Positions 34,992 to 44,912 of a stretch of 64,000 bases of DNA are shown here, piece after piece. Position numbers and translations under genes: made by a program. The notes under the pieces were generated by a model, which was not told the DNA's origin, searched no databases, and saw only the letters and a program-made list of their open reading frames with translations. Source of the stretch: Burkholderia puraquae (GTDB lineage: Bacteria; Pseudomonadota; Gammaproteobacteria; Burkholderiales; Burkholderiaceae); NCBI RefSeq assembly GCF_002099195.1, contig NZ_NBYX01000020.1, forward strand, positions 1-64,000. Direction: 5' to 3'. Numbering within the stretch: position 1 is the first letter of the stretch; every line of letters starts with the position of its first letter.

Positions 34992-36002
34992 TTACTTTGC
35001 GTTCGCGAATGCGACAGCCGTATCCAGCATGCGGTTCGAGAAACCCCACTCGTTGTCGTACCAGCTCGACACCTTCACCAGGCGGCCCGACACCTTGGTC
35101 AGCGTGGCGTCGAACGTCGACGAAGCCGGGTTGTGGTTGAAGTCGATCGACACGAGCGGCGCGTCGTTGTAGCCGAGGATGCCCTTCAGCGCGCCTTCCG
35201 ATGCTTCCTTCATGATCGCGTTGACTTCCTCGACCGTCGTGTCGCGCTTCGCGATGAACGAAAGGTCGACGATCGACACGTTGATCGTCGGGACGCGGAT
35301 CGCGTAACCGTCGAGCTTGCCGTTCAGTTCCGGCAGCACGAGGCCGACGGCCGAAGCAGCGCCCGTCTTCGTCGGGATCTGGCTGTGCGTGGCCGAACGC
35401 GCACGGCGCAGGTCTTCGTGATAGACGTCCGTCAGCACCTGGTCGTTCGTGTACGCGTGGATCGTCGTCATCAGGCCGGTTTCGAGGCCGATCTTGTCGT
35501 TCAGCGGCTTGACGAGCGGCGCGAGGCAGTTCGTCGTGCACGATGCGTTCGAGATGACGGTGTGCTCGGCCTTCAGCACGTTGTGGTTCACGCCGTAGAC
35601 GATCGTTGCGTCGACGTCCTTGCCGCCCGGTGCCGAGATGATCACCTTCTTCGCGCCGCCCTTCAGGTGCGCGCTCGCCTTTTCCTTCGTCGTGAAGAAG
35701 CCCGTGCATTCCATCACGACGTCGACGCCCAGCTCGCCCCACGGCAGTTCGGCCGGGTTGCGGTTCGCCAGCACGCGAATCTTGTCGCCGTTCACGACGA
35801 GGTAGTCGCCGTCGACCGACACTTCGCCCGGGAACTTGCCGTGCGCGGTGTCGTACTGGGTCAGGTGCGCGTTGGTCTTCGCATCGCCCAGGTCGTTGAT
35901 CGCGACGATCTCGAGATCGTGCTTCTTGCCGTTTTCATAGAACGCACGCAGCGTGTTGCGGCCGATGCGGCCGTAGCCGTTGATTGCGACGCGAATCGTC
36001 AT
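34992..36002 (-). CDS. gapA: Glyceraldehyde-3-phosphate dehydrogenase
   Basis: This 336-residue enzyme oxidises and phosphorylates glyceraldehyde 3-phosphate with NAD. The Rossmann start is INGYGRIGRN (7-16). The active cysteine is C155 in SNASCTTNCLAP, and the catalytic His is in TTIHAYTNDQ (about 182). Length is standard. It follows tktA after 88 bp, the common Burkholderia tktA-gapA order, and ends at a strong terminator. Confidence 0.97.
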   Translation of the reverse strand: MTIRVAINGYGRIGRNTLRAFYENGKKHDLEIVAINDLGDAKTNAHLTQYDTAHGKFPGEVSVDGDYLVVNGDKIRVLANRNPAELPWGELGVDVVMECTGFFTTKEKASAHLKGGAKKVIISAPGGKDVDATIVYGVNHNVLKAEHTVISNASCTTNCLAPLVKPLNDKIGLETGLMTTIHAYTNDQVLTDVYHEDLRRARSATHSQIPTKTGAASAVGLVLPELNGKLDGYAIRVPTINVSIVDLSFIAKRDTTVEEVNAIMKEASEGALKGILGYNDAPLVSIDFNHNPASSTFDATLTKVSGRLVKVSSWYDNEWGFSNRMLDTAVAFANAK

Positions 36003-36090
36003 GGTCTATCTCCTGATGGCTGAAAAAAATTAGTTACGTGCAGCTTCACGGTGCGACGCGCGCGAGGGGCAGCGCGCGTCGCGTATGTCT

Positions 36091-38118
36091 TTAGGCCAGC
36101 ACGGCCTTGGCGGTCTCGACGACGTGCTCGACGGTGAAGCCGAAGTGCTTGAACAGCACGCCGGCCGGCGCCGATTCACCGAACGTGTCGATCCCGACGA
36201 CGCCGCCTTCGAGGCCGACGTACTTGTGCCAGAAGGCGGTCACGCCCGCTTCGATCGCGACGCGGCGCACGCCGTGCGGCAGCACGCGTTCACGGTATTC
36301 GGCGTCCTGGCGGTCGAACACGTTGGTCGACGGCATCGACACGACGCGTGCCGCGATGCCTTGCTGCGCGAGCGGCTCGACGGCCTTCATCGCGAGTTCG
36401 ACTTCCGAGCCCGTCGCGATCAGGATGATCTTGCGCGCGACGATCTCTTCGTCCCAGTCCTTCAGCACGTAGCCACCCTTGTCGATGTTCGCGATCTGCG
36501 CATCGGTACGCGGGTTGAATGCCAGGTTCTGGCGGCTGAAGATCAGGCTCGACGGACGGTCTGCGGCAACCGCGTGGGTCCATGCGACGGCCGTCTCGAC
36601 CGTGTCGGCCGGACGCCACACGTCGTGGTTCGGGATCAGGCGCAGGCTCGACACGTGCTCGATCGACTGGTGCGTCGGGCCGTCTTCGCCGAGGCCGATC
36701 GAATCGTGCGTGAACACGAAGATCGACGGCACCTTCATCAGCGCGGCCACGCGCAGCGCGTTGCGGCTGTAGTCGGAGAACGTCAGGAACGTGCCGCCGA
36801 ACGGCTTGTGGCCGCCGTGCAGCGCGAGGCCGTTGATCGCGGCGCTCATGCCGAATTCGCGCACGCCGTAGTTGATGTGGTTGCCCAGCTGGACGCCCGG
36901 GCCTTCCGGATTCGCACGGACGGCCTTCGATGCCTTCCAGTTGGTGAGGTTCGAGCCGGTCAGGTCGGCCGAGCCGCCGAGCAGCTCGGGCAGCACGGCA
37001 GCCAGCCCTTCGATCGCCTGTTGCGACGCCTTGCGGGTCGCCACCGTTTCGCCGCGCTCGTTCGCGCCGGCAACGATCGCAGCAGCCTTCTCGGCCCAGT
37101 CGGCCGGCAGCTGGTTGGCCATCCGGCGCTCGAATTCGGCAGCTTCTGCCGGGAACTTGGCGCGATATGCCGCGAACGTCGCGTCCCATTCGGTTTCAGC
37201 GCGCTTGCCGGCTTCCTTCGCATCCCATGCCGCGTAGACTTCCTGCGGAATCACGAACGGCGCCCAGGTCCAGCCAAGCGCTTCGCGCGTCTTTGCGATT
37301 TCTTCCGCGCCGAGCGCCGCGCCGTGCACGTCGTGGCCGCCGGCCTTGGTCGCCGCGCCCTTGCCGATCACCGTCTTGCAGCAGATCAGCGTCGGCTTGT
37401 CCGACAGCTTCGCCTTCGCGATGGCCGCGTCGACCGCGTCGACGTCGTGGCCGTTCACGTTCGGGATCACGTTCCAGCCGTAGGCTTCGAAACGCTTCGG
37501 CGTGTCGTCGTGGAACCAGTTCACGACGTCGCCGTCGATCGAGATGCCGTTGTCGTCGTACAGCGCGATCAGCTTGTTCAGCTTCAGCGTGCCTGCGAGC
37601 GAGCAGGCTTCGTGCGAGATGCCTTCCATCAGGCAGCCGTCGCCGAGGAACACGTACGTGTGGTGATCGACGATCTTCGCGCCGTCACGGTTGAACTCGT
37701 CGGCCATCAGCGCTTCGCCGAGCGCCATGCCGACCGCGTTCGCGAGGCCCTGGCCGAGCGGGCCGGTGGTCGTCTCGACGCCCGGCGTGATGCCGTATTC
37801 CGGGTGGCCCGGCGTCTTCGAGTGCAACTGGCGGAAGTTCTTCAGCTCTTCGATCGGCAGATCGTAGCCGGTCAGGTGCAGCAGCGAGTACAGCAGCATC
37901 GAGCCATGGCCGTTCGACAGCACGAAGCGGTCGCGGTCTGCCCAGTGCGGGTTCGTCGGGTTGTGCTTCAGGTGGCGCGACCAGAGCGCGACGCCGATTT
38001 CGGCCATGCCCATCGGCATGCCGGGGTGGCCGGAGTTCGCTTGCTGGACGGCGTCCATCGCGAGCGCACGGATCGCGTTGGCCATCAGAGTGGTGGAGGC
38101 GGGAGACGAAGTCGTCAT
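36091..38118 (-). CDS. tktA: Transketolase
   Basis: This 675-residue thiamine-diphosphate enzyme of the pentose phosphate pathway exchanges two-carbon units. The ThDP motif is GDGCLMEGISHEACSLAGTLKLNKL (GDG-N-type), the N-terminal signature HPGMPMGMAEI is present, and the pyrimidine-domain motif is EDGPTHQSIEHVSSLRLIP. The ATG at 38118 gives MTTSSPASTTLMANAIRALAMDAVQQAN. It is divergent from speE and upstream of gapA. Confidence 0.96.
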   Translation of the reverse strand: MTTSSPASTTLMANAIRALAMDAVQQANSGHPGMPMGMAEIGVALWSRHLKHNPTNPHWADRDRFVLSNGHGSMLLYSLLHLTGYDLPIEELKNFRQLHSKTPGHPEYGITPGVETTTGPLGQGLANAVGMALGEALMADEFNRDGAKIVDHHTYVFLGDGCLMEGISHEACSLAGTLKLNKLIALYDDNGISIDGDVVNWFHDDTPKRFEAYGWNVIPNVNGHDVDAVDAAIAKAKLSDKPTLICCKTVIGKGAATKAGGHDVHGAALGAEEIAKTREALGWTWAPFVIPQEVYAAWDAKEAGKRAETEWDATFAAYRAKFPAEAAEFERRMANQLPADWAEKAAAIVAGANERGETVATRKASQQAIEGLAAVLPELLGGSADLTGSNLTNWKASKAVRANPEGPGVQLGNHINYGVREFGMSAAINGLALHGGHKPFGGTFLTFSDYSRNALRVAALMKVPSIFVFTHDSIGLGEDGPTHQSIEHVSSLRLIPNHDVWRPADTVETAVAWTHAVAADRPSSLIFSRQNLAFNPRTDAQIANIDKGGYVLKDWDEEIVARKIILIATGSEVELAMKAVEPLAQQGIAARVVSMPSTNVFDRQDAEYRERVLPHGVRRVAIEAGVTAFWHKYVGLEGGVVGIDTFGESAPAGVLFKHFGFTVEHVVETAKAVLA

Positions 38119-38313
38119 GTCGAGTCCGGAGAACGAGTCGAGGAAACGGGGGCACGGCGGCATCCGGAAGCTCGAGCGTCAATCGTTCCCGGCGCGCGGT
38201 GCGGCGCCTGACGGACGCGAAGCGGACGGAGCCTACGGACGGGGCTGCAAAGCTCGTCATTTTAACAGATGGGCTGACATTTCCCTTGTCGGCGCGTAGT
38301 GTTCCGGCACGGT

Positions 38314-38342
38314 TTTCCGTGAAACCGCCCGCCTCCTATAAT
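38314..38342 (+). promoter_or_regulatory. speE promoter
   Basis: A perfect TATAAT at 38337-38342 is preceded at 17 bp by TTTCCG (38314-38319), a weak -35. It lies 37 bp before the GTG start of speE. Confidence 0.65.
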
Positions 38343-38379
38343 TCAGACGTCGGAACTGCCAGCCCTGAGCGGCCCGCCC

Positions 38380-39237
38380 GTGAGCACGACCCTTCTCTTT
38401 CACCCTACGCCCGACTCCACGTACGGCTTCCCGAACGCCCGACGGCTCGCGCGCGTCGCATCCCCGCACCAGCAGATCGAAGTCTGGGAAACCCCGCAGC
38501 TCGGCCGCCTGTTTACGCTGGACGGCCGGCCGATGACGTCGGTCGGCGACGAGTACGTCTATCACGAGTGCATGACGCACCCGGCCGCGCTCGCGCATCC
38601 GTCGCCGCGCCGGGCGCTCGTGCTCGGCGGCGGCGACGGCGGCGCGGCGCGCCAGTTGCTCAAGCATGCGTGCATCGAGCGGATCGTGATCGCGGAACTC
38701 GACGACGAGGTGGTCGGGATGGCGCGGCGTTATCTCGACGACGTGCACCAGGGCGCGCTCGACAACCCGCGCGTCGAGGTCGTGATCGGCGACGCCGCGC
38801 ATTTCGTCGAGTCGACCGTCGAGCATTTCGATCTCGTCGTGTTCGACCTCACGCCGCCCGATTCGCCGGCGGCCGGCCTCTATACGCGCGCGTTCTACGC
38901 GCGGCTCAAGCGGATCCTGACGCCGTGCGGCGCGATCTCGATGCACCTCGGCTCGCCGGTGTTCCACGCGGCGCGCATCGCCGCGCTGCTCGACGACCTG
39001 CGCGCGAGCTTCGCGGTCGTCGATCCGTTGTCCGCACACGTGCCGCTGTACGGCTCGCAATGGCTGATGGCGATCGCGAGCGACACGCTCGACGCGGCCG
39101 CGCTGTTCGCGCACGACATCGACGAGCGGCTCGCCGCCCGCCGCGTCCAGGGCTTGCGCTACTACGACGCGCGGCTGCATGCGTCCCTCTTTGCCCTGCC
39201 GCGCGCGCTGCGCGATACACTGGGCGTCCGCCGCTGA
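38380..39237 (+). CDS. speE: Spermidine synthase
   Basis: This 285-residue aminopropyltransferase moves an aminopropyl group from decarboxylated SAM to putrescine. Seen are the SAM-site ALVLGGGDGGAARQLLKH (about 79-96), the VFDLTPPDSPAAGLYT loop with its gate-keeping acid, and YHECMTHPAAL. The start codon is GTG at 38380 (STTLLFHPTPDST). A perfect TATAAT lies just upstream. speD is not adjacent. Confidence 0.93.
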   Translation: MSTTLLFHPTPDSTYGFPNARRLARVASPHQQIEVWETPQLGRLFTLDGRPMTSVGDEYVYHECMTHPAALAHPSPRRALVLGGGDGGAARQLLKHACIERIVIAELDDEVVGMARRYLDDVHQGALDNPRVEVVIGDAAHFVESTVEHFDLVVFDLTPPDSPAAGLYTRAFYARLKRILTPCGAISMHLGSPVFHAARIAALLDDLRASFAVVDPLSAHVPLYGSQWLMAIASDTLDAAALFAHDIDERLAARRVQGLRYYDARLHASLFALPRALRDTLGVRR

Positions 39238-39399
39238 GCGTCCGCGCGGCCGCCCCGCTTCCGTCGTTTCATCGCGTCTTCGCTGGATTCGTGATGCACG
39301 GCGCCGGCGCGGAACGCCCCGGACGCCGCGCCGCCCCCTGAACGAACGCCGAAGCATGGAATCAGAGCACGTGCCGAAGCGCCCACACAGGAGATTTTC

Positions 39400-39816
39400 A
39401 TGACCGATCCACGTCCGGCCAACGTGCCTTGGTTGACGCCCTACCTGGCCGTACGCAACGCGCGCGCGGCCATCGATTTCTTCAAGGCCGCATTCGGCTT
39501 CGAGCTGCGCGACATGCACGACGAGGACGGCGCGATCATGCACGTCGAGATGGCCTACCGCGGCCAACTGATCGTGATGTTCGCGCCCGAGGGTGCGTTC
39601 GGCTCGACCGCGCTCACGCCGAAGAGCGCGAACGCTACCGCGCCGCAATCGTTCTACCTGTATGTCGACGACGTCGACGCCACCTGGCAGCGCGCGCTCG
39701 ACGCGGGCGCGAAATCGCTGAGCCCGCCGCAGGATCAGTTCTGGGGCGACCGGTTCGCGCAGATCGAGGATCTCGACGGCTACCGATGGGCACTCGGACA
39801 CCGTCTCGACGCATGA
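39400..39816 (+). CDS. VOC-superfamily (glyoxalase/PhnB-like) protein
   Basis: This 138-residue protein has the paired beta-alpha-beta-beta-beta units of the VOC fold: WLTPYLAVRNARAAIDFFKAAFGFELR (11-37) and FYLYVDDVDATWQRALDAGAKSL (about 85-107), ending QIEDLDGYRWALGHR. It resembles YdfO/PhnB-type proteins with no assigned substrate. AGGAG lies 6 nt before the ATG. Its TGA overlaps the rsmE ATG. Confidence 0.85.
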   Translation: MTDPRPANVPWLTPYLAVRNARAAIDFFKAAFGFELRDMHDEDGAIMHVEMAYRGQLIVMFAPEGAFGSTALTPKSANATAPQSFYLYVDDVDATWQRALDAGAKSLSPPQDQFWGDRFAQIEDLDGYRWALGHRLDA

Positions 39817-40601
39817 CCCAAACCGCTACACGCATGAACGAAGCCACCACCACTGCGGCCGTGCCGCGCTTTTTCGTCGACGCGGCACTGCGCGCCGACG
39901 CCACCCTCGCGTTGCCGGCCGATGTCGCGCGCCACGCGCAGGTGCTGCGCCTGCAGCCCGGCGACGTGCTCGCGCTGTTCGACGGCACCGGCGGCCAGTA
40001 CCGCGCGCGCCTCGTCGAGATCGACAAGCGCAGCGCGCTCGCGCAGATCGACGCGTTCGACCCGGCCGAAGCCGAGCCGCCCTACCGCGTGACGCTCGCA
40101 CAAGGCATCGCCGGCGGCGACAAGATGGACTGGGTGATCGAGAAGGCCGTCGAGCTCGGCGTGGCGGCGGTCGTGCCGCTGTCGACCGCGCGCGGCGTCG
40201 TGAAGCTCGCCGGCGAACGCGCGGACAAGCGCGTCGCGCACTGGCGCGGCGTCGTGCGCGCGTCGTGCGAGCAATGCGGGCGCAACCGCGTGCCCGACGT
40301 CGCGCAAGTCGCCGGCTTCAACGCATGGCTCGATACGCTGCCGGCCGCGCCGGCCGACGGAGAGCTGCGGCTGCTGCTGTCGCCGCGCGCGAGCATCCCG
40401 TTCGCGTCGCTGCCCGACGCGCCGCCGGCTGCGACCGTGACGCTGCTGATCGGGCCGGAAGGCGGGCTGTCGCCCGACGAGGAAAATGCGGCACGCGCAC
40501 GCGGGTTCACCGCGCTGTCGCTCGGGCCTCGCGTGCTGCGCACCGAAACAGCCGGCGCGGCCGTGCTCGCGGCGTTGGCAGCGCGCTGGGGCGGGTGGTG
40601 A
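39813..40601 (+). CDS. rsmE: 16S rRNA m3U1498 methyltransferase RsmE
   Basis: This 262-residue SPOUT methyltransferase methylates U1498 of 16S rRNA. It has an N-terminal PUA-like domain (RFFVDAALRADATLALPADVARHAQVLRLQPGD) and the C-terminal knot with LLIGPEGGLSPDEE (about 210-223) and LGPRVLRTETAGAAVLAAL. The ATG at 39813 overlaps the VOC stop in ATGA; a second in-frame ATG at 39834 would give 255 residues. Confidence 0.93.
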   Translation: MTQTATRMNEATTTAAVPRFFVDAALRADATLALPADVARHAQVLRLQPGDVLALFDGTGGQYRARLVEIDKRSALAQIDAFDPAEAEPPYRVTLAQGIAGGDKMDWVIEKAVELGVAAVVPLSTARGVVKLAGERADKRVAHWRGVVRASCEQCGRNRVPDVAQVAGFNAWLDTLPAAPADGELRLLLSPRASIPFASLPDAPPAATVTLLIGPEGGLSPDEENAARARGFTALSLGPRVLRTETAGAAVLAALAARWGGW

Positions 40602-40607
40602 CGCGCG

Positions 40608-40926
40608 TCAGCGGGCCGCGTTCAACGGCTCGATGTCGATGACGCTGGAACCCTTGAGCGCCGACGCCAGCGCGTCGATGCTGGCCGCATCGGGTTCGAA
40701 TGTCGTCGCGGTAACCCGCAATCGCCTTGATCAGCGGCCCGCGGTAGCGCAGGTTCATCATCATCTGGACGGCCTGCACGATGCTGATCGGCCGACCGTC
40801 GTTCCGGAACGTCGCGGCATCCACCGTGTCGTTCCAGCCCTGGATGAAGCCGCCGGCATCGATCCGCGTGTTCAGGTCGATCCATCGCCGCTTCTTCGCG
40901 TCGACGCCGTCGGCCGACGCCTGCAT
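40608..40926 (-). pseudogene. Frameshifted 3' fragment of an unrecognised gene
   Basis: The minus strand carries a protein-like stretch MQASADGVDAKKRRWIDLNT...FIQGWNDTVDAATFRNDGRPISIV...RYRGPLIKAIAGY in one frame. Near 40710-40716 the natural continuation moves to another frame (ATTFEPDAASIDALASALKG...VIDIEPLNAAR) and reaches TGA at 40608. Codon use in both parts is like real genes here. No ribosome site precedes the possible ATG at 40926, and the barstar terminator lies just upstream, so the 5' end looks lost. I do not recognise the family. A sequencing error could mimic the shift. Confidence 0.6.
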
Positions 40927-40984
40927 CGCGTCGGCCGCGCGGTTCACTTCGACATCGTGCTGCGTGTGCCATGCGCAGACGCAA

Positions 40985-41009
40985 AAAAGCCCGCTCGAGG
41001 CGGGCTTTT
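40985..41009 (-). terminator. barstar terminator
   Basis: AAAAGCCCGC (40985-40994), loop TCGAG, GCGGGCTTTT (41000-41009); on the minus strand the stem is followed by TTTTTT. It lies 39 bp after the barstar stop. Confidence 0.93.
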
Positions 41010-41048
41010 GACGGGTGTTCGCCGAATCGGCCGCTGGCCGACGCGCGC

Positions 41049-41612
41049 TTACGCGAACGAGTAGAACACGCGGAACGCGACCTTGCGCTCGGCCCAGAAT
41101 TCGGCTGCCTCGCGGAACACGTCGAGCAGGGTCTCGCGGCCTTCCTTGTCGAACTTCTGCGCGATCGGCAGCCCTTCGAGGACGATCACGAAACCGGGCT
41201 GCGCGCCGGCCTTCGCGACGAGGTCGGTCAGCGAGTCGTATAGCGCGTCGTAGTTCTTCCCGAAATGCTTCGGGAACAGGAACGACGTCGCGATCGTTTC
41301 CATCACTTCCTGCTTCGACTGCGCGGCGCCGCAATACGCATACAGGAAATGCTGGCCGAGCCGGCTGGCTTCGTCGGCGAGATCCTGCACGCGGAACGCG
41401 CGGATCGACTGCACGAGATTGGGTCGCACGGTCGTGAAAAGGCTCATAGGCTCCTCGTTCGATGAAAGCCCGGGCTCGGCTTCCTGTTGCTCCGGCGTAC
41501 CGCCAGCCTGTGCCGCCGCGTGCAGTTGGATCACGCGCTGAAACAGATTGCCGTCGCCGGCCGCGAACAGTTCCGCCGCCGCCGTTTCGTGCGCGTAGAT
41601 GGAGTCGCTCAT
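41049..41612 (-). CDS. Barstar-family ribonuclease inhibitor
   Basis: This 187-residue protein has a C-terminal barstar domain (about 60-187): HFGKNYDALYDSLTDLV is the barstar core that binds the RNase active site, followed by VIVLEGLPIAQKF and VFREAAEFWAER. It is 16 bp after a secreted RNase gene and should protect the cytoplasm. An internal ATG at 41447 with GAGGAG just upstream would give a 132-residue barstar alone; the 55-residue extension (MSDSIYAHETAAAELF...) is in frame and gene-like, so either start is possible. Confidence 0.88.
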   Translation of the reverse strand: MSDSIYAHETAAAELFAAGDGNLFQRVIQLHAAAQAGGTPEQQEAEPGLSSNEEPMSLFTTVRPNLVQSIRAFRVQDLADEASRLGQHFLYAYCGAAQSKQEVMETIATSFLFPKHFGKNYDALYDSLTDLVAKAGAQPGFVIVLEGLPIAQKFDKEGRETLLDVFREAAEFWAERKVAFRVFYSFA

Positions 41613-41628
41613 GCCATTCGTCCCGAAG

Positions 41629-42060
41629 TCATTCAACAATACGTTTAAAACTGTTGTAGTGGTCGCCCGTGTAATAACAGTTGTCGATCCGGCGCAATGG
41701 CCCGCCACAGACGATCCGGCGCGCGCCGCGATTGCGGGCACGCGGCGTCGGGACCGTGTACTCATGGTAGTAGCCGCGCTTCGCTTTTGGCAGGATCCGC
41801 TCGCGGTTGCCAAACACGACGCCGTCTTTCTCGTACGGATAGGGGCCGCCGGCGCCGATCAGGCCCAGCGTGGTCACGGCCTCGCGCGGAAGACGGGCGG
41901 TCGGAATCGTATCGAGCCCGCTCGCCGCCACGTCGGCCGGAACGGCCTCCCGTGCGTAAGCGGCGGAAACCAGACTGCCCGTCGGCGTGCCGACGATACC
42001 CATCGCGAACATCGCGAAGACGGACGCGAGCGCGCCGTTGCGGAGCCACTTGCGTGCCAT
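41629..42060 (-). CDS. Secreted guanyl-specific ribonuclease (RNase Sa/barnase family)
   Basis: This 143-residue protein has a signal peptide of about 36 residues (to AAYA). The mature part closely follows RNase Sa: LPREAVTTLGLIGAGGPYPY, DGVVFGNRE and GYYHEYTVPTPRARNRGARRI. Catalytic residues expected from RNase Sa (E54, R69, H85) are present as E100, R115 and H134 (TGDHYNSFKRI). There is a short insertion (GPLRRIDN) before the His. With barstar downstream it forms a toxin/inhibitor pair, probably exported RNase plus cytoplasmic immunity. Confidence 0.93.
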   Translation of the reverse strand: MARKWLRNGALASVFAMFAMGIVGTPTGSLVSAAYAREAVPADVAASGLDTIPTARLPREAVTTLGLIGAGGPYPYEKDGVVFGNRERILPKAKRGYYHEYTVPTPRARNRGARRIVCGGPLRRIDNCYYTGDHYNSFKRIVE

Positions 42061-42112
42061 GAACCAGGGTTCCCGCTGTTAAATCAAGTAGTTGACGACC
42101 AACAAAGGCGTT

Positions 42113-42141
42113 AGCGTAGCGTTATTGGCCGCGCGAATCAA
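42113..42141 (-). promoter_or_regulatory. Possible promoter of the RNase-barstar operon
   Basis: On the minus strand TTGATT (42141-42136), 17 bp, TACGCT (42118-42113), placing the start about 45 bp before the RNase ATG. The -10 is only half consensus. Confidence 0.45.
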
Positions 42142-42237
42142 TGTCCGTTTGGGAATCGAAAGTCTCCCGATACTCGGAATTGCGTATTTTTTACCGAAAT
42201 CACACTACATTTATCTTACATGGGATAAAATACGAGC

Positions 42238-42371
42238 GGCATCTCTGCCATGGCAAGACTCTGCCTCCTTGCCACGCTGCTACGCTGAGTGGAGAGAGAT
42301 GCTGATGTTCCTTGAGGGAAGCGCGTTTGCGCCCTGCCCGCGGCGTGCCCATTGCGGGCACGCCTCTTTTT
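42238..42371 (+). ncRNA. Candidate structured small RNA of unknown family
   Basis: A TAAAAT -10-like box (42226-42231) is followed by a compact folded segment. The closing stem is 42237-42246 with 42295-42304 (GCATCTCT/AGAGATGC core). An inner hairpin TGGCAAG/CTTGCCA spans 42251-42274. Small hairpins follow at 42308-42320 and GCGC-GTTT-GCGC at 42321-42332. It ends with a strong terminator: GGCGTGCCC (42342-42350), GGGCACGCC (42356-42364), TCTTTTT. The next plus-strand gene is 2.5 kb away, so it is not a leader. The -35 is not clear and I do not recognise the family. Confidence 0.6.
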
Positions 42372-42393
42372 GCTTTTGTTTACAATTTTCCCG

Positions 42394-42426
42394 ACGCGCC
42401 ACGCCGGTTCGACCGGCCTGGCGCGT
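42394..42426 (-). terminator. maeB terminator-like hairpin
   Basis: ACGCGCCA (42394-42401) pairs with TGGCGCGT (42419-42426), with an inner CCGGT/ACCGG stem. On the minus strand it is followed by CGGGAAAATTGT, not by a true T run. It starts 10 bp after the maeB stop. Confidence 0.7.
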
Positions 42427-42436
42427 TCGTTTTCGC

Positions 42437-44737
<2,301 letters not shown>

Positions 44738-44912
44738 GTGTCTCTTGACGGGCGGATTAGAATAACTCTTCGACGGCATTGTAGCGCCAATCATCGGCCG
44801 CCAGACCGGCGATTCGGGTGCAACAGCCGCGACAAAAATGTACTGGATGGTGCAGGAACGCCGCCGTTCGCCTCGTACAATGCCGTTCCTTCAACCGTTT
44901 CGGATACCCGCC

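Larger units (their letters stand above)
42061..42436. other. AT-rich 376-bp gap between the RNase gene and maeB
   Basis: The part 42085-42235 is clearly richer in A/T than the rest of the window. The gap holds a possible RNase promoter (42113-42141, minus), a candidate structured RNA (42238-42371, plus) and the maeB terminator (42394-42426). No convincing protein-coding frame was seen. Confidence 0.75.

Noticed and set aside
42394..42426. GGTTCGA-containing stem resembling a tRNA T-arm
   Set aside because: The loop is too short for a T-arm, no acceptor or anticodon arms surround it, and it is explained as the maeB terminator.
44821..44912. Possible TPP riboswitch before thiL
   Set aside because: None of the conserved THI-box elements is present; only a TACAAT promoter-like box was seen.
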